DNA from: Emiliania huxleyi CCMP1516
Taxonomy: Eukaryota > Haptophyta > Isochrysidales > Noelaerhabdaceae
Reading direction: 5' to 3'
Length of the DNA stretch: 33,558 nucleotides
Assembly (NCBI RefSeq): GCF_000372725.1
Contig: NW_005195017.1
Span: forward strand, 253,889-287,446
The position numbers and the translations under genes are program-made. The notes beneath the pieces are model-generated. The model ran no database searches, had not been told where the DNA came from, and worked only from the letters and a program-made list of their open reading frames with translations. Shown one piece after another: positions 1-10,907 of the stretch. Positions within the stretch are counted from its first letter, which is position 1, and every line of letters starts with the position of its first letter.

Positions 1-365
1 CTCGTGCAATCTCGGGCAATCTCGTGCAATCTCGGGTAATCTCGGGCAATCTCGGGCAATCTCGGGCAATCTCGGGCTATCTCGGGCAATCTCGTGCAAT
101 CTCGGGCAATCTCGGGCAATCTCGTGCAATCTCGGGCAATCTCGGGCAATCTCGGGCAATCTCAGGCAATCTCGTGCAATCCCGTGCAATCTCGGGTAAT
201 CTCGTGCAGACGTAATCTCGTGCAATCTCGTGCAATCTCGGGTAATCTCGTGCAATCTCGGGTAATCTCGTGCAATCTCGCCCGCAGGAGCCGTACTCTT
301 CGGCGATCGACATCTGGTCGTAATCTCGTGCAATCTCGGGTAATCTCGTGCAATCTCGCCCGCAG
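1..365 (+). repeat. 10-bp minisatellite filling an upstream intron of the MAPK-like kinase
   Basis: Near-continuous copies of a 10-mer of the type ATCTCGTGCA / ATCTCGGGCA run to the acceptor CCCGCAG at 359-365. Inside the array, 288-320 is an exact copy of the first 33 bases of the following exon (366-398), itself preceded by the same CCCGCAG, giving a 78 bp tandem unit (288-365). The 5' end of the intron lies outside the window. Confidence 0.85.
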
Positions 366-1681
<1,316 letters not shown>

Positions 1682-2454
1682 GCCTGCGCCCTGCGGGGCG
1701 GTCGGGCCGCGGAGGATCGGGCGCGGCCGAGCAGCCAGAGGAAAAGGCTCTCTGTTGGATGGACTGGGACAAGCATGCCACCGCTCGTGCCGATTGGCGG
1801 GCGTCGAGGGCGTCGCCGGCCTCTGGCAGAGCCAACTCTCAGAGCCTCTGGGGGTCGCGGCGGATGAAGGGATCCCCACGCGGCGCGGCGGAGGAAAGGT
1901 ATCAGATAAGGTGAGGTGAGGTAAGGTAAATTTCTCTTTTGAGTCCCTACGCCCTATCTAGCCGGCCTTATCCCGCCCACAGCCTTCGAAAACGCGGCAG
2001 CGCCGAGCCGCGGCGGAGTCGCTCCGTAGGTCCGCGTTGAGCCGCACGAGTGCGCCGACCCGTCGCGAGGTGCCTGCGCGGGGGTGATGTCGCGCCGATG
2101 GCTGAGTACGTGCGGCGTGAGCGGGCTTTGTGCGAAGGGGCGGCGCGAGAGGTGAGCCGGCGGGCGCGCCGGCGGTCGAGAGTTACCGAACAATTCGACG
2201 TGGCGCAGCTCCGCGCCGGCGGGGACGACCGAGCACATGATGTCGGCGGCGGTCACGCGACGAGGGAGAGCCGCAGGAGCCCTCTGAGAGCCAGGCGCGC
2301 GAAAGCAGCGATGAGTGGCGCCGCGATCAGCCACCTGTGGGCGGCCACCGGGGTGACGGTCAAGCTCGCGACGGGGTGGATCCTGTGCCTCTCTTATCAC
2401 TGGTGGGCAGGGTCTGCAGCAGCAGCGCTCAAAAAGAGGGAAAAAAAGCGGCTG
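1682..2454. other. Stretch without a supported gene
   Basis: Both strands have open frames (for example 2050-2463 + and 1954-2400 -), but they are Arg/Pro/Ala-rich reading frames typical of GC-rich noncoding sequence and match no family I recognise. It contains a short GGTGAGGTGAGGTAAGG run near 1911-1929. It may include the 3' part of the minus-strand kelch gene. Confidence 0.4.
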
Positions 2455-2570
2455 CTACTTTGACTGTCGACTCTCTCGACACACCGTTCTCGGCCGCGCT
2501 GAAAAGCTGGCTGGTGGTCGCGCGGCGCGTCGGCGCCACTCCGACTGGTCGGGCACCTCGGCTGGGTCCA

Positions 2571-3227
2571 TCAGCACGAGGCCCGCCCCGTCGGGGAGCC
2601 CCGCGAGCGCATGTAGCCCCACCCCATGCCCCGCCCCAGATCGCGCTGTTTGGCACGAAAAGACGTGGCGCCAAGGGGGGGGGTCAAGTATCGTACCCTA
2701 GACAAAGCCTCCAAACAGCCGTCGACCGACACCTCCAGGTTGGAAGCTGCGCCGCCCTCCCTGCCGCCCGCCACGTACAGCTTGCCATCGAGCACCGCCA
2801 TGCCGGCAAAGATTCGTGCCGTCGGCATTGGCGCCACAGCTTCCTCCCCCCTCCACTCATTCGTTGACGCGTCGTACCGCTCCTTCGAGCTGATGAGGCG
2901 TCCAACGCCGTCTTTGCCACCGATCACGGCCAGGCGCGGCCTCTCGCGCCTCTTCAGCGTCTCCTTCCAGCCGCGGCGCCACGCGCGGCACGTCCCCTTG
3001 GCGGCGTGCGCCGTGGTCGGCAGCTGGGCGAGGATGTGCGGGGCGAGGTCCGGCGAGAGAAGGACCTCGGAGAGCACCCACTCGGGCTGTTCCACGAGCC
3101 GTGTGGCGTGCTCGTCCGCCACGCGCAGCGCGGCGTCGCTCGCGCCCGCCTGCGCCTCGATGATGGCGCACAGCTGCGCTGGCGAGAGGCCCGCGACGCG
3201 GGCGCCGATGCGGTGGGAGGCCATCAT
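2571..3227 (-). CDS. F-box/kelch-repeat protein, C-terminus uncertain
   Basis: Starts MMASHRIGARVAGLSPAQLC. The segment LLSPDLAPHILAQLPTTAHA followed by TCRAWRRGW has the Leu-Pro, Ile-Leu-x-x-Leu and Cys-Arg-x-Trp pattern of an F-box. Downstream, RPRLAVIGGKDGVGR, SKERYDASTNEW and APMPTARIFAGMAVLDGKLY then VAGG form one to one and a half kelch blades (GG doublet, spaced Tyr and Trp). Such proteins usually act as substrate receptors of SCF ubiquitin ligases; that role is inferred from family. After SNLE a donor-like GAG/GTGTCG occurs at 2732, and the kelch pattern stops there, so the remainder of this frame may be intron read-through. A poly-C run at 2678-2686 could also hide a base error. The start gives a 105 bp divergent gap to the GOLD gene. 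Confidence 0.6.
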   Translation of the reverse strand: MMASHRIGARVAGLSPAQLCAIIEAQAGASDAALRVADEHATRLVEQPEWVLSEVLLSPDLAPHILAQLPTTAHAAKGTCRAWRRGWKETLKRRERPRLAVIGGKDGVGRLISSKERYDASTNEWRGEEAVAPMPTARIFAGMAVLDGKLYVAGGREGGAASNLEVSVDGCLEALSRVRYLTPPLGATSFRAKQRDLGRGMGWGYMRSRGSPTGRASC

Positions 3228-3332
3228 CTTGCGGCAAGAGGATTTCCGCTCGCAAGGGTGTGCGGTAAAAAAAAAGATTTTTTGTTCACGCTCTCCCGGC
3301 CTCCGCCGGCCCAACCAACAGGCGCTGCCCCA
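3228..3332. promoter_or_regulatory. Short divergent intergenic region, probable bidirectional promoter
   Basis: Only 105 bp separate the start codons of the minus-strand F-box/kelch gene and the plus-strand GOLD gene. It contains an A9 tract followed by ATTTTTTG near 3268-3283. No core promoter element is recognised. Confidence 0.5.
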
Positions 3333-6300
3333 ATGTGGCTCTTCCGCGACGAACCCCCTCCACCCTCCCCGCCCGCTCCCTCCGCGCCCACACCGGACCC
3401 TCCCACGACGGTGTCCTCCGCCTGCGCTCCTCCTCCGGCAGAGCGGGCGGACGCCATTGACGCGCCGCAGCCGCCTCAGTCGCTTCCCGTGCTCGGCGTG
3501 CTGTGCGTTGACCACGGCGGCGCGGCGACGGCGACGACATGCGGCTCCGCCGGCTTCATCCTCGCCTACACCAACACCGGCGTCACCGACTCTGCGCTGC
3601 ACGCCGTTCGGTCGTCGCGCGAGGGCAGCCGCGAGCGAGAGAAGCGCTCCGCCGGCGTGCGGGCGAAGCTGCGCGCGGCGGTCGAGTCGCTGCAGGCCGC
3701 GCACGGCGACGCTCTCCTCGGCATCGCGCGACGATGCCTCTTCGTACTACGGCGAGCAGTTGGTTGATGATCACGAATTGAGTGTTAGGCACCGGCTACG
3801 GCGCTCTCTCTTCATACGAAGACTGGGCAGTTGATGAGCAGCTGCATCATTGATAACCAGGCATCGCGTACGACGCCCTCTTTGCTCTCTGCGACTCCGA
3901 CTCGCTCCTCTCCGCCGTCTCTACCACCGCCGCATCCGCCTCCGCCGCATCCACCGCCGCCACCGCCACCGCCGCCGCCGCCGCCTCCTCCGCCGCCTCC
4001 GCCTCCGCCTCCGCCTCCGCCTCCGCCTCCGCCTCCGCCTCCGCCTCCGCCTCGCCTCGCCTCTTTCCGAGCGCACTGCTGCAAGCGCCCGCCGTGCTCG
4101 CCGCGCAGCAGCCGCACGAGTCGCTACTGGTCCTCGTCGACACGACCGGCGTCTCTTAATTAATTACTCATTTAATTACTTGATGAATGAGTTACTTAAT
4201 TAGGTCCTCGTCGACTCGACCGGCGTCGCCCTTGACGCGCCGAGGCACCTTCCAGCAGCCCTCGAGGCATCTTCCGGGAACCTTCCGTAGGCTTCGCGGC
4301 TGGCGCGGCGGCGGTGGGCCTGGCGAGTAGAGACCACGCCTGCTATTCACAGCTGCTATTCACAGCTCTGGCGAGTAGAGACCACGCCTGCTATTCACAG
4401 CACAAGCCCTCGCCGGGGGCTCGAGCATGCGCAGCGAAAAGCAACGGATCCCCCTGTGAAAAAGTGAGGCGTGGTCTCTACTCGCCAGGCGGTGGGCAGT
4501 CAGCCGCTGCTGACTGAGCTGCTCGATCGGGGCCTCTGCCCCTAGAAGCGGAATACGTATTCATGTATCCCAACCAGCACTCGAGAGGACACGTATTCCG
4601 CCGTATTCACCCGTATTCCGCTGTATTCACTGTCTTCTTCTCTGTTGTATTCACGCGGTGCTCTGAAGACGCTGCACAGTACCGTATTCGTGCCCTGAGG
4701 TTGGCGTATTCAACACGTAGGCCTCTGCCTCCCTCCGCCGTGGCGGGCGAGGCTGGCTGCCGAGGCGCTGGCCGGGTGCTCCGTGTTTGAGTGGGTGGCC
4801 GAGGGGAAGGAGGAGGAGGAGGAGGGGGCGGGCGCGGGCAGCGGAGAAGGAGGGGGAGGCGGTGTGCGCGCGTCCCTCCTCGCGAAGGTCTCTTGCCTGC
4901 TGCGGTCCCGCTCGCTGCACGCGCCGGTCGGCGGCATACTGCTCGAGTCTGCGCAGCTGTGAACGGCGCCTCCTCACGCCTCTGGCTGTGAGCGCAGGTC
5001 GGCGGCATACTGCTCGAGTCTCCGCAGCTGTCGCCGCACGCGGACGCCCTCCGCGCCGCCACCGGCTTGCTTGCTTCTCGACGCCCTCACCCTCGCAGCC
5101 CTACACTTAATTGATCGCACTCCACATTGGTTAGGTTTGTCTGCTTCTCGACGGACTCACCCTCGCAGCCCCACACTTCATTGATTCCTCCCCACGCCAC
5201 ATCGATTAGGCTTGCCTGTCTTCGACGCCCTCACCCTCGCAGCAAGCTTCGAGCTCGCCGCCGCCCTCCCCGCTCCCGCCTCCGCCCCCGCCTCCGCCTC
5301 CGCCTCCGCCTCCGCCTCCGCCTCCGCCCCCTCCGCCTCCGTCCCCTCCTCCGCCTCCCTCGCCGCCTCCGTCGCCTCCGCTGCCTCCGCCTCCGCCGCC
5401 GAGGGAGGGGGGGAGGGGGCGGGCGGGTCAGGGGAGGAGGGGGCGGTGGAGGAGCGGCGCTCCCTCGCCGTCGCAGCGGCTGTGAACGGCGTCTCTTCAC
5501 ACCCCTGGCGCTGTGAACAGGAGCGGCGCTCCCTCGCCGTCGCAGCGGGCGACGCGCACTCCGTCACCGTCGCTCTCGAAGAGCCCGCGGTGCTCGAGTA
5601 TATGCGTTCTCCCCATATCTCCCGCACATCTCCCGACATCTCCCCGTATCTCCCCACATCTCCCCGCATCTCCCCACATCTCCCCACATCTCCCCGCATC
5701 TCCCCACATCTCCCCATATCTCCCCACATCTCCCCATATCTTCCCACATCTCCCCACATCTCCACACATCTCCCCGCATCTCCCCACATCTCCCCACATC
5801 TCCCCACATCTCCCCGCATCTCCCCGCATCTCCCCCCACCCCCCCACATCTCCCCACACCCCCACACATCTCCCCACATCTCCACACATCTCCCCACCTC
5901 TCCCCGCATCTCCCCACATCTCCCGACATCTCCCCACATCTCCCCACATCTCCCCGCATCTCCCCACATCTCCCCACCTCTCCCCGCATCTCCCCACATC
6001 TCCCCACATCTCCCCACATCTCCCCACATCTCCCCACATCTCCCGCACATCTCCCGACATCTCCCCGTATCTCAACAGGTGCTCGAGTATGCAGTCTCGA
6101 CGGCCGCGCGCACTCTTCCTTTCACCGTCTCCTCGGCCTCGGCTGTCCTCGCACGACACGTCGCCTCGCCCTCTGGCGCAGCCGGCCGGCTGGAGCTGTC
6201 GGCGGGGGAGGTGCGCCGAGATGGCGCCGAGATACGGCCGAGATCGCCCCGAGATTGCCCGAGATTCCCCGAGGTGGCGGGAGATCGCGGGAGATCGCGG

Positions 6301-6870
6301 GAGGGAGATGCGCAGAGGACGAGCGCGGCAAGGACCGAGTCCAAGTTAACACACAAGCTGTGGACGCCACCGCAGAGGCAAGTCGCTGATGTGCGCGATG
6401 ACCCCGAGATCGGCCGAGATTGCGCGAGATTGCGCGAGATTGCATAAGTCGCCGATGCGCGCGATGACCCCGAGATCGGCCGAGATTGCGGCCGAGATCG
6501 GCCGAGATTGCGCGAGACTGCGCGAGAGTGCATCCTCCGTTCAAGCGGCCCCACTAGGTCTGCCTCACCGCAATCTCGCGCAATCTCGCGCAATCTCCCC
6601 TAGGTCTGCGTCACCCTGGACAATTCCGCCTCGTGGCTACGCGCGTCGCGTCCCTCCCTCGCCCTCCGCTGCGGCGAGCGGCGTCTCTTCACAGCCCTGG
6701 CGCTGTAAGCAGGAGCGTCGCATGCCACTCTCTCCCTCCGCTGCGTGGCCGTCGGAAGCGCCGGCGCTGCGGCGGAGCGCGCCGCCGCCGCCGAGCGGCA
6801 GCTGCGCGCGGGGAGACAGGCGCGGCTGCAGGCGAGGGCCAACGCCGAGGGTGGGGGGGCGGCGCGCTGA
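3333..6870 (+). CDS. GOLD-domain protein, 12 exons
   Basis: Exons 3333-3720, 3861-4129, 4204-4222, 4291-4310, 4489-4531, 4721-4926, 4998-5064, 5210-5451, 5521-5589, 6079-6210, 6604-6640 and 6713-6870 sum to 1650 bp, a 549-residue protein starting MWLFRDEP. The C-terminal 150 residues match a GOLD beta-sandwich: LAVAAGDAHSVTVALEE, then AVLEYAVSTAARTLPFTVSS, then LSAGEVCVTLDNSASWLR, the last being the characteristic LDNSxSWLR strand. It ends in an Ala/Arg-rich helix. The N-terminal part (LGVLCVDHGG..., ALFALCDSDSLLSAV) is unrecognised, and two Ala-Ser tracts (exons 2 and 8) are low complexity. GOLD domains occur in Golgi and lipid-trafficking proteins; with no CRAL-TRIO or p24 features visible, I infer only a trafficking-type role. 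Donors: 6 GC, 4 GT, 1 GA. Confidence 0.7.
3721..3860 (+). repeat. Intron of two tandem exon-head units
   Basis: Units 3721-3788 (68 bp) and 3789-3860 (72 bp) each begin with a diverged copy of exon 2's start (GCATCGCGTACGACGCC at 3861) and end in GTTAG or ACCAG after a TTGATGA-type AT-richer tail. GC donor. Confidence 0.7.
4130..4203 (+). repeat. 74-bp AT-rich intron with 24-bp boundary repeat
   Basis: The intron starts GTCCTCGTCGACACGACC and the next exon starts GTCCTCGTCGACTCGACC, the match extending 24 bp with one difference. The inner part is TTAATTAA-type sequence in an otherwise GC-rich gene. GT donor, TTAG acceptor. Confidence 0.75.
4311..4488 (+). mobile_element. MITE-like introner: 22-bp perfect TIRs, 9-bp target duplication
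   Basis: The 169 bp element 4320-4488 begins CTGGCGAGTAGAGACCACGC (CT) and ends with its exact reverse complement (4467-4488). A second copy of the left end sits at 4368-4389. GCGGTGGGC flanks it at 4311-4319 and 4489-4497. Removing one target copy plus the element (4311-4488, GC donor, CCAG acceptor) joins GOLD-gene exons in frame as AAAVGSQPLL. It has no coding capacity, so it would depend on a transposase elsewhere. Confidence 0.8.
4532..4720 (+). repeat. Intron with CGTATTC(CG/AC) minisatellite
   Basis: GC donor in GCCTCTGCCCC, matching the exon start GCCTCTGCCTCC at 4721. The body carries repeated GTATTC units about 10 bp apart (4555-4715). The same motif, in the same orientation relative to transcription, occurs in SGNH intron 5 (about 20850-20935). 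Confidence 0.7.
4927..4997 (+). repeat. 71-bp intron with 24-bp boundary repeat
   Basis: Starts GTCGGCGGCATACTGCTCGA, identical to the following exon start at 4998. It ends with the short GTGAACGGCG-type element and the acceptor GAGCGCAG. Removal yields HAPVGGILLESPQLSPHADA in frame. Confidence 0.75.
5065..5209 (+). repeat. Intron of two tandem exon-head units (70 and 75 bp)
   Basis: Units 5065-5134 and 5135-5209 each copy about 35 bp of the head of exon 8 (CTTCTCGACGCCCTCACCC), followed by an ATTGAT-containing linker and GTTAG or GATTAG. GC donor. Confidence 0.75.
5452..5520 (+). repeat. 69-bp intron with GA donor and 28-bp boundary repeat
   Basis: GAGCGGCGCTCCCTCGCCGT and following bases occur at 5452 and again as exon 9 at 5521. 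The unit ends with the GTGAAC...AACAG element. The unit is in frame, so an alternative is that it is translated or that only 5482-5520 (GT-AG, 39 bp) is removed. Both alternatives would break the GOLD strand by duplicating ERRSLAVAA. Confidence 0.6.
5590..6078 (+). repeat. 489-bp minisatellite intron (CATCTCCCCA)n
   Basis: About 40 units of the 10-mer are bounded by GTGCTCGAGTAT at 5590 and at 6079. GT donor, CAACAG acceptor. Both strands appear open for long distances only because the 10-mer lacks stops. Confidence 0.85.
6211..6603 (+). repeat. Intron with CCGAGAT/GCGAGAT minisatellites
   Basis: GT donor after GCGGGGGAG. It holds GAGATCGCCC/GAGATTGCGC repeats, two similar blocks near 6386-6450 and 6451-6520, and two acceptors: CACTAG/GTCTGCCTCACC at 6557 and CCCTAG/GTCTGCGTCACC at 6603, a 46 bp duplication of the exon 11 head. 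Confidence 0.7.
6641..6712 (+). repeat. 72-bp GC-AG intron with diverged boundary repeat
   Basis: GCGCGTCGCGTCCC... in the intron parallels GAGCGTCGCATGCC... in exon 12. The tail carries GGCGTCTCTTCACAG and GCTGTAAGCAG, the fourth copy of the short element. Removal completes the GOLD strand WLRASHATLSLRCV. Confidence 0.65.
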
Positions 6871-7832
6871 CGGCAGAGACGCCGGCGGTCCCCCTGGCGT
6901 TGCTTCGCCGGCACCGAGCTTCCACTTGCCACCGGCACCCTCCGGACCCAGTGACGCGTCACGCCAGTGAGAGGCTGCCCTCGTTGTACGTCGAAGGCTG
7001 GAGTCGGATGCGCTATGTCCACGGTGAACGTGTAAACCGCACGAGCAACAACGGTAAAAAGTCTACTTTCTTTACCATGCGCGATGCGATGCTATGCGCC
7101 GCCGAGCACTTACAATCAATACCCCCCCCCTCCCCCCCCCGCTCTCTCTCTCCTCTCGGACGCCATCGCCAAAATTGTGCGGCACGCCACACGCAACAGG
7201 CTGAAGTTTAGAGCGCAGCCAGATAGCAAGGACGACTCACGCACGGTCGACTAGGCGGTCGATGTTGAATGTGCTGTGTGACTCGACGCGCTAGAAGTGT
7301 GTTGCTGGGCCGACGAGGCGAAAGCTGCACAGCGCATCGAAGCCGCCGCTCTCCAGCTCCTCCGGCTCAAACAGGAGCTCCTCCTCCGGCTCCACCGCGC
7401 ACAGGCAGAACAATCGGTCGTGGGCTATGTCTAGATATGCACAGATGGCGGGCCCGCCCGTCGCGTGGCGTGGACCGTCACGGTCTGCAGGAGGGTGCCG
7501 TCGAGGCTAGTGCCATTTCACTCTGACACGCTAATCTTGAAAACTCTCCAACGGAGCTCCGTGTTGCTTCCAGCGCCCTCCCCCGCGCTCCCTGCGGCCA
7601 TGGCCGATGCTCCTAGGAAGAGAGGTCATCTGGCTACCGCGAGAGCGACCCAACTCGTCGACATCGTCCGATGATGGTGCCGCAAAGTCAGCCTTCGGAG
7701 GCTATCGTGGGGTCGAGCCGGCAGTAGCTAGGTCGGTCGGGGTCCCGGGGGTCGATTTTTGGAAGTGAATAGCACGGCATAGAAACTGCAAAACAAGGTG
7801 CGTTAGCTCGAACGAAACACATAGGCACCCAC
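6871..7832. other. Intergenic stretch, no supported gene
   Basis: It holds a likely 3' UTR of the GOLD gene, two poly-C runs near 7122-7140, and a short AGTCTACTTTCTTTACC segment. Small open frames (7269-7526, 7465-7674) show no recognisable domain. Confidence 0.4.
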
Positions 7833-8885
7833 ATGTGCCGGGAGGTGGTGAGCCCGGGCACTGCGATCAACGAGGCGAAGGCGGAGCCGAGGTTCCGCTT
7901 CTACCCGCACGGGCTGGCGCCGGCCGCGGAGCTGCTTCCCCTGGCCCAGTTCTCGTCCACCAACGAGTTCTTGCACCAGGCGCAGCGACGGTACACCTCT
8001 GGCGTGCACCATGCTAACTGGCTCGACCTTGCCGAGGAGCTTACCGACGAGGCGCTTCGCAGCGGCGGCCGCAAGGCGCCCTCCAAAGGCAACAAGGTCG
8101 GAAGACGCCAGAACCACAAATGCTGGCGAGAGGCGATCCGTTTTGTCGCCGTCAGCCAACCAGGGGCCGGCGCCTTCCTCAACGCCATCCCCATGCGTGA
8201 TGACATGAAGATGGAGTCCTGGGCGATGCGCGTCACCGTCCAGCGCCGCCTTGGGCTCCCCCTTGATGTCGCCTGCCAGGCGGTGGAGGCAGGCAAGAGG
8301 GCACCCAGCGGCCAGCTACACGACGTCCTTGGCGACGCCGCGATGGTTAACCCTCGGTCAAAGCATGCTACAAGACACAAATTTCTACTCAAACGTTTGG
8401 TCAAATGCCTCCGCTCGGCGTGGGGCATGATCATCGAGATGGAGCCGACCGCACACCTAAGTTACAGTAATCCAAAACAACCTGACGTGGCGGCGGCAAA
8501 CATCGGCAGGGGGCACAGGCGCCTCGTTGCCGATTTGAAGCTCACGAGCTCGCTTGCGAGCACGGGCAAGGACACGGCCGGCGACGGAGAGCTCGGCTGG
8601 AAGGGGGCCTACGTGCGCTTTGGCAACACGGAGACCGGGCTGCTCAAGTTGGTCAAAGGGCGCGGCAAGTGGTCTCCGTCGGAAGCGACGGCAGCGGCGG
8701 TGGCGGGGGAGGAGGAGGAGGCCGAGGAGGAGGGGGAGGAGGGGGAGGAGGAGGATGCCCGGCCGAACTTCAGAGTGGCGGTGCTCCTCAAATACCGCTC
8801 AAATGCCCACGATGTTGTGGAGGGGACATATGCTGATGATCCTTGCCCGATTGGTTCGCTCAGAAAGCTTCTGGGCGGTCGCTAA
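7833..8885 (+). CDS. Retroelement-derived ORF (post-RT C-terminal type), 350 aa
   Basis: An uninterrupted frame in a region otherwise broken by repeats. The segment FVAVSQPGAGAFLNAIPMRD, MKMESWAMRVTVQRRLGLPL, a lone Cys, a Gly-Asp pair, several His residues, then QPDVAAANIGRGHRRLVADL resembles the region downstream of reverse transcriptase in algal non-LTR elements (sequence of the type SGxxFLxAIP...RRLGLP...). No RT or endonuclease domain is present upstream, so this is a fragment or a domesticated piece. Residues about 285-310 are an acidic Glu tract. The family assignment is from memory of the motif pattern. Confidence 0.45.
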   Translation: MCREVVSPGTAINEAKAEPRFRFYPHGLAPAAELLPLAQFSSTNEFLHQAQRRYTSGVHHANWLDLAEELTDEALRSGGRKAPSKGNKVGRRQNHKCWREAIRFVAVSQPGAGAFLNAIPMRDDMKMESWAMRVTVQRRLGLPLDVACQAVEAGKRAPSGQLHDVLGDAAMVNPRSKHATRHKFLLKRLVKCLRSAWGMIIEMEPTAHLSYSNPKQPDVAAANIGRGHRRLVADLKLTSSLASTGKDTAGDGELGWKGAYVRFGNTETGLLKLVKGRGKWSPSEATAAAVAGEEEEAEEEGEEGEEEDARPNFRVAVLLKYRSNAHDVVEGTYADDPCPIGSLRKLLGGR

Positions 8886-10244
8886 GGTTCGCTCCCCGCA
8901 CACGGGCCCCGGAATAAGATACATCATAACACGGACGCAGGCTTGCCGTTGGCGACGTCGGTTATCAGAGGGGTCAGGTCATAGTGACGCGCTCGATGGG
9001 ATGCTGCATTGACGCAGACAGCAAAAGTATCGCAGCGGAGACCTTCTCATGAGTGGCGGCTCGCACCATGCGGCAGTGCGGACACCAGGTGCGCGAATTT
9101 AAGAGCCATTTTCGATTCCGTGGTTTTGGCACTGTCTACCAACTTTATGGTACAAATCGACTTGGTCTGGGCACAGCTGAGCCCTGCGCTGAGGTTTGCC
9201 TCCATTCTGAAAGTGTACGTAGAAGGGAAGGCAGCATGCCAGGTTTGCGAACTCCGCTGTGCGCCGAAAAGCGGTATGGCGCCGAGGAGAAGCCATTTTC
9301 TTATCCAAAATTTTCTTCGTCCTGCGCGCCCAACCATGGTGCATGGATGGCGGGCACATCTCAGAAGCACTCGTGCGGCTGCGCATTGTTTGTATTTTCT
9401 CTTCTCTACGAGCCGGCGAGTGGAAATCGCAGATAGCTGCATCGAGATCACATATTATCGAGATCACTCGAGAGATATCAGTTATCACTCTCGAGACACG
9501 AGAGATCACGCAAAGGTAAATCATGGTCCTACGTCGCTCAGAGGTAGAGGTAAAGGGCCCACGGCTGCCCAGAGGTAAAGGTAAGAGGGCCGCAGGCCCT
9601 CAGAGGTAGAGGTAACCTAGACCCCTCCTACCCGGCCCTCAGGGCCGAGCATTGATTGTGACGAAGGGTGCGCGCGGCCGCGGCGCGCCCGCCATGGTTC
9701 GGCGCGGCGCGCCTACCAGCGGCAATTGTCGAGGCACGGGAACGCTTACCCGGGGTCATCCTCTGAGCCTGGTCGTCGGCGCCGCGATGCCACGGCGGCG
9801 CATTCGACGTCGTCGGCGCGCTGCCCCGCGTTGAGCCCCGCCGCTCGTAGCGACGGCCGCAGGTCGGCCCGGTGCAGCGCGCCCTGGCCGCAGACTGAAG
9901 AACGGCCACGAGGGGTGTGTGCGGTCGCCGCTCCGTCAGCGCCGTTGCCGCGTCGTCACCCGCCGTAGCTTCTCCTCCGCCGCCGCTGCCCGCCCCCGAG
10001 AGTGCGGCGGCGGTGTGAGTGGTATAGTGCAAGGGAGGCGTGTGTGCGTGTCTGCCGCAGATCGCTGCCGTTGTCTGCGCCGCGATCCGCCGCCGCGCCG
10101 CCGCGCCGCCGCCGCCTGCGCTCGCCGCCGTCTCGTAGACGACGCCTCTCGCGCTCAAAGAGCCACGCAGCGGGCCGTGAGGTTGAGGTCAGAGAGCAGC
10201 AGGGTTGAGATCACAAAATCGGCCAATTTTGAGGTTGCTCGAGA
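8886..10244. other. Intergenic repeat-rich stretch, no supported gene
   Basis: Overlapping open frames on both strands around 9009-9578 have mixed composition and no recognised domain. CGAGATCAC-type repeats lie at 9440-9515. AGAGGTAGAGGTAAAG-type units alternate with GGGCCC-rich palindromes at 9538-9616. From 9650 to 10160 the sequence is CGG/CCG-rich. Confidence 0.4.
9538..9616 (+). repeat. Short AGAGGTAAAGGTAA tandem units
   Basis: Three units of CAGAGGTAGAGGTAA or CAGAGGTAAAGGTAA are separated by GC-rich near-palindromes (GGGCCCACGGCTGCC, GGGCCGCAGGCCCT). Function unknown. Confidence 0.5.
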
Positions 10245-10550
10245 GTGAGAGCCTGGAAATGGTCCCGCGCCGTAGCCCCGGTGCCGGCGCATCACGTCTC
10301 AGCCGCGAGGGGCCGGTTCTGCCGCGCAGTCGAGCAGCAGGAGCTCGGGGGCAACTTTGTCGACAAACATGTTGAGCAAAATTTCGGCGAAGAAGCGGCA
10401 GGCCACTGGCGGCACGCCGGGACGAACCCGGACCGGTCATATCCACGGCGGCGAGCCGCCGCGAGCCCACCGGAGAGTTGGGAGCCGCGGCACTAGACCG
10501 CGCCGCCAGCGAGGCGAGAGCTCTCTCTCTCTCTCCTGTCGCGGGTGCAG

Positions 10551-10904
10551 GCCGCCGTCATTGAGGACCGCCAGTCGAAGACGCTGCTGACCGACGAGAC
10601 CTTGCAGCGGCTGCGGGCGCTGCGGCAGCGGCAGTGGCAGAAGGCGGCTACAGACTTCAACAAGCGCCAGGACGCAGCAAGTGCGCGAGCCGACGCACCA
10701 ATCGCAGCATGGCTCGCGGCTCACAAGGAGCGCGTCGCGCTCGGCATGACGACCGACGGTGGGACCACCACCGACCACGGCGACACCGAAGGTATGACCG
10801 AGGAGGTTGCGGCCGAGAACGCACCACCGCTGGTGAACGGAAACGGCTACGTTTGGGCCGAGAGCTACGGCGGCCGCCCCGGCTGGGTTCTCTGCATAGA
10901 GTAG
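10551..10904 (+). CDS. Possible terminal exon of an unrecognised gene
   Basis: Follows a CT tract and an acceptor GGTGCAG before G, matching the window's acceptor rule. It reads AAVIEDRQSKTLLTDETLQR, a helical segment LRALRQRQWQKAATDFNK, and ends NGYVWAESYGGRPGWVLCIE then TAG, 117 codons. The composition is protein-like (charged, few Pro/Arg runs). A possible preceding piece lies at 10320-10440 (VEQQELGGNFVDKHVEQNFG). The stop lies 3 bp before a dispersed repeat (10908), so this may be part of a mobile element. Function not recognised. Confidence 0.4.
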   Translation, partial: AAVIEDRQSKTLLTDETLQRLRALRQRQWQKAATDFNKRQDAASARADAPIAAWLAAHKERVALGMTTDGGTTTDHGDTEGMTEEVAAENAPPLVNGNGYVWAESYGGRPGWVLCIE

Positions 10905-10907
10905 GGC

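Noticed and set aside
3900..4050. (CCGCCT)n as an intronic satellite
   Set aside because: Here it reads as an Ala-Ser tract within a spliced, in-frame GOLD exon, with coding sequence on both sides.
9628..10160. Minus-strand 176-residue frame or rRNA-like sequence
   Set aside because: The Arg/Ala/Thr-rich translation shows no family, and I recognised no conserved rRNA segment.
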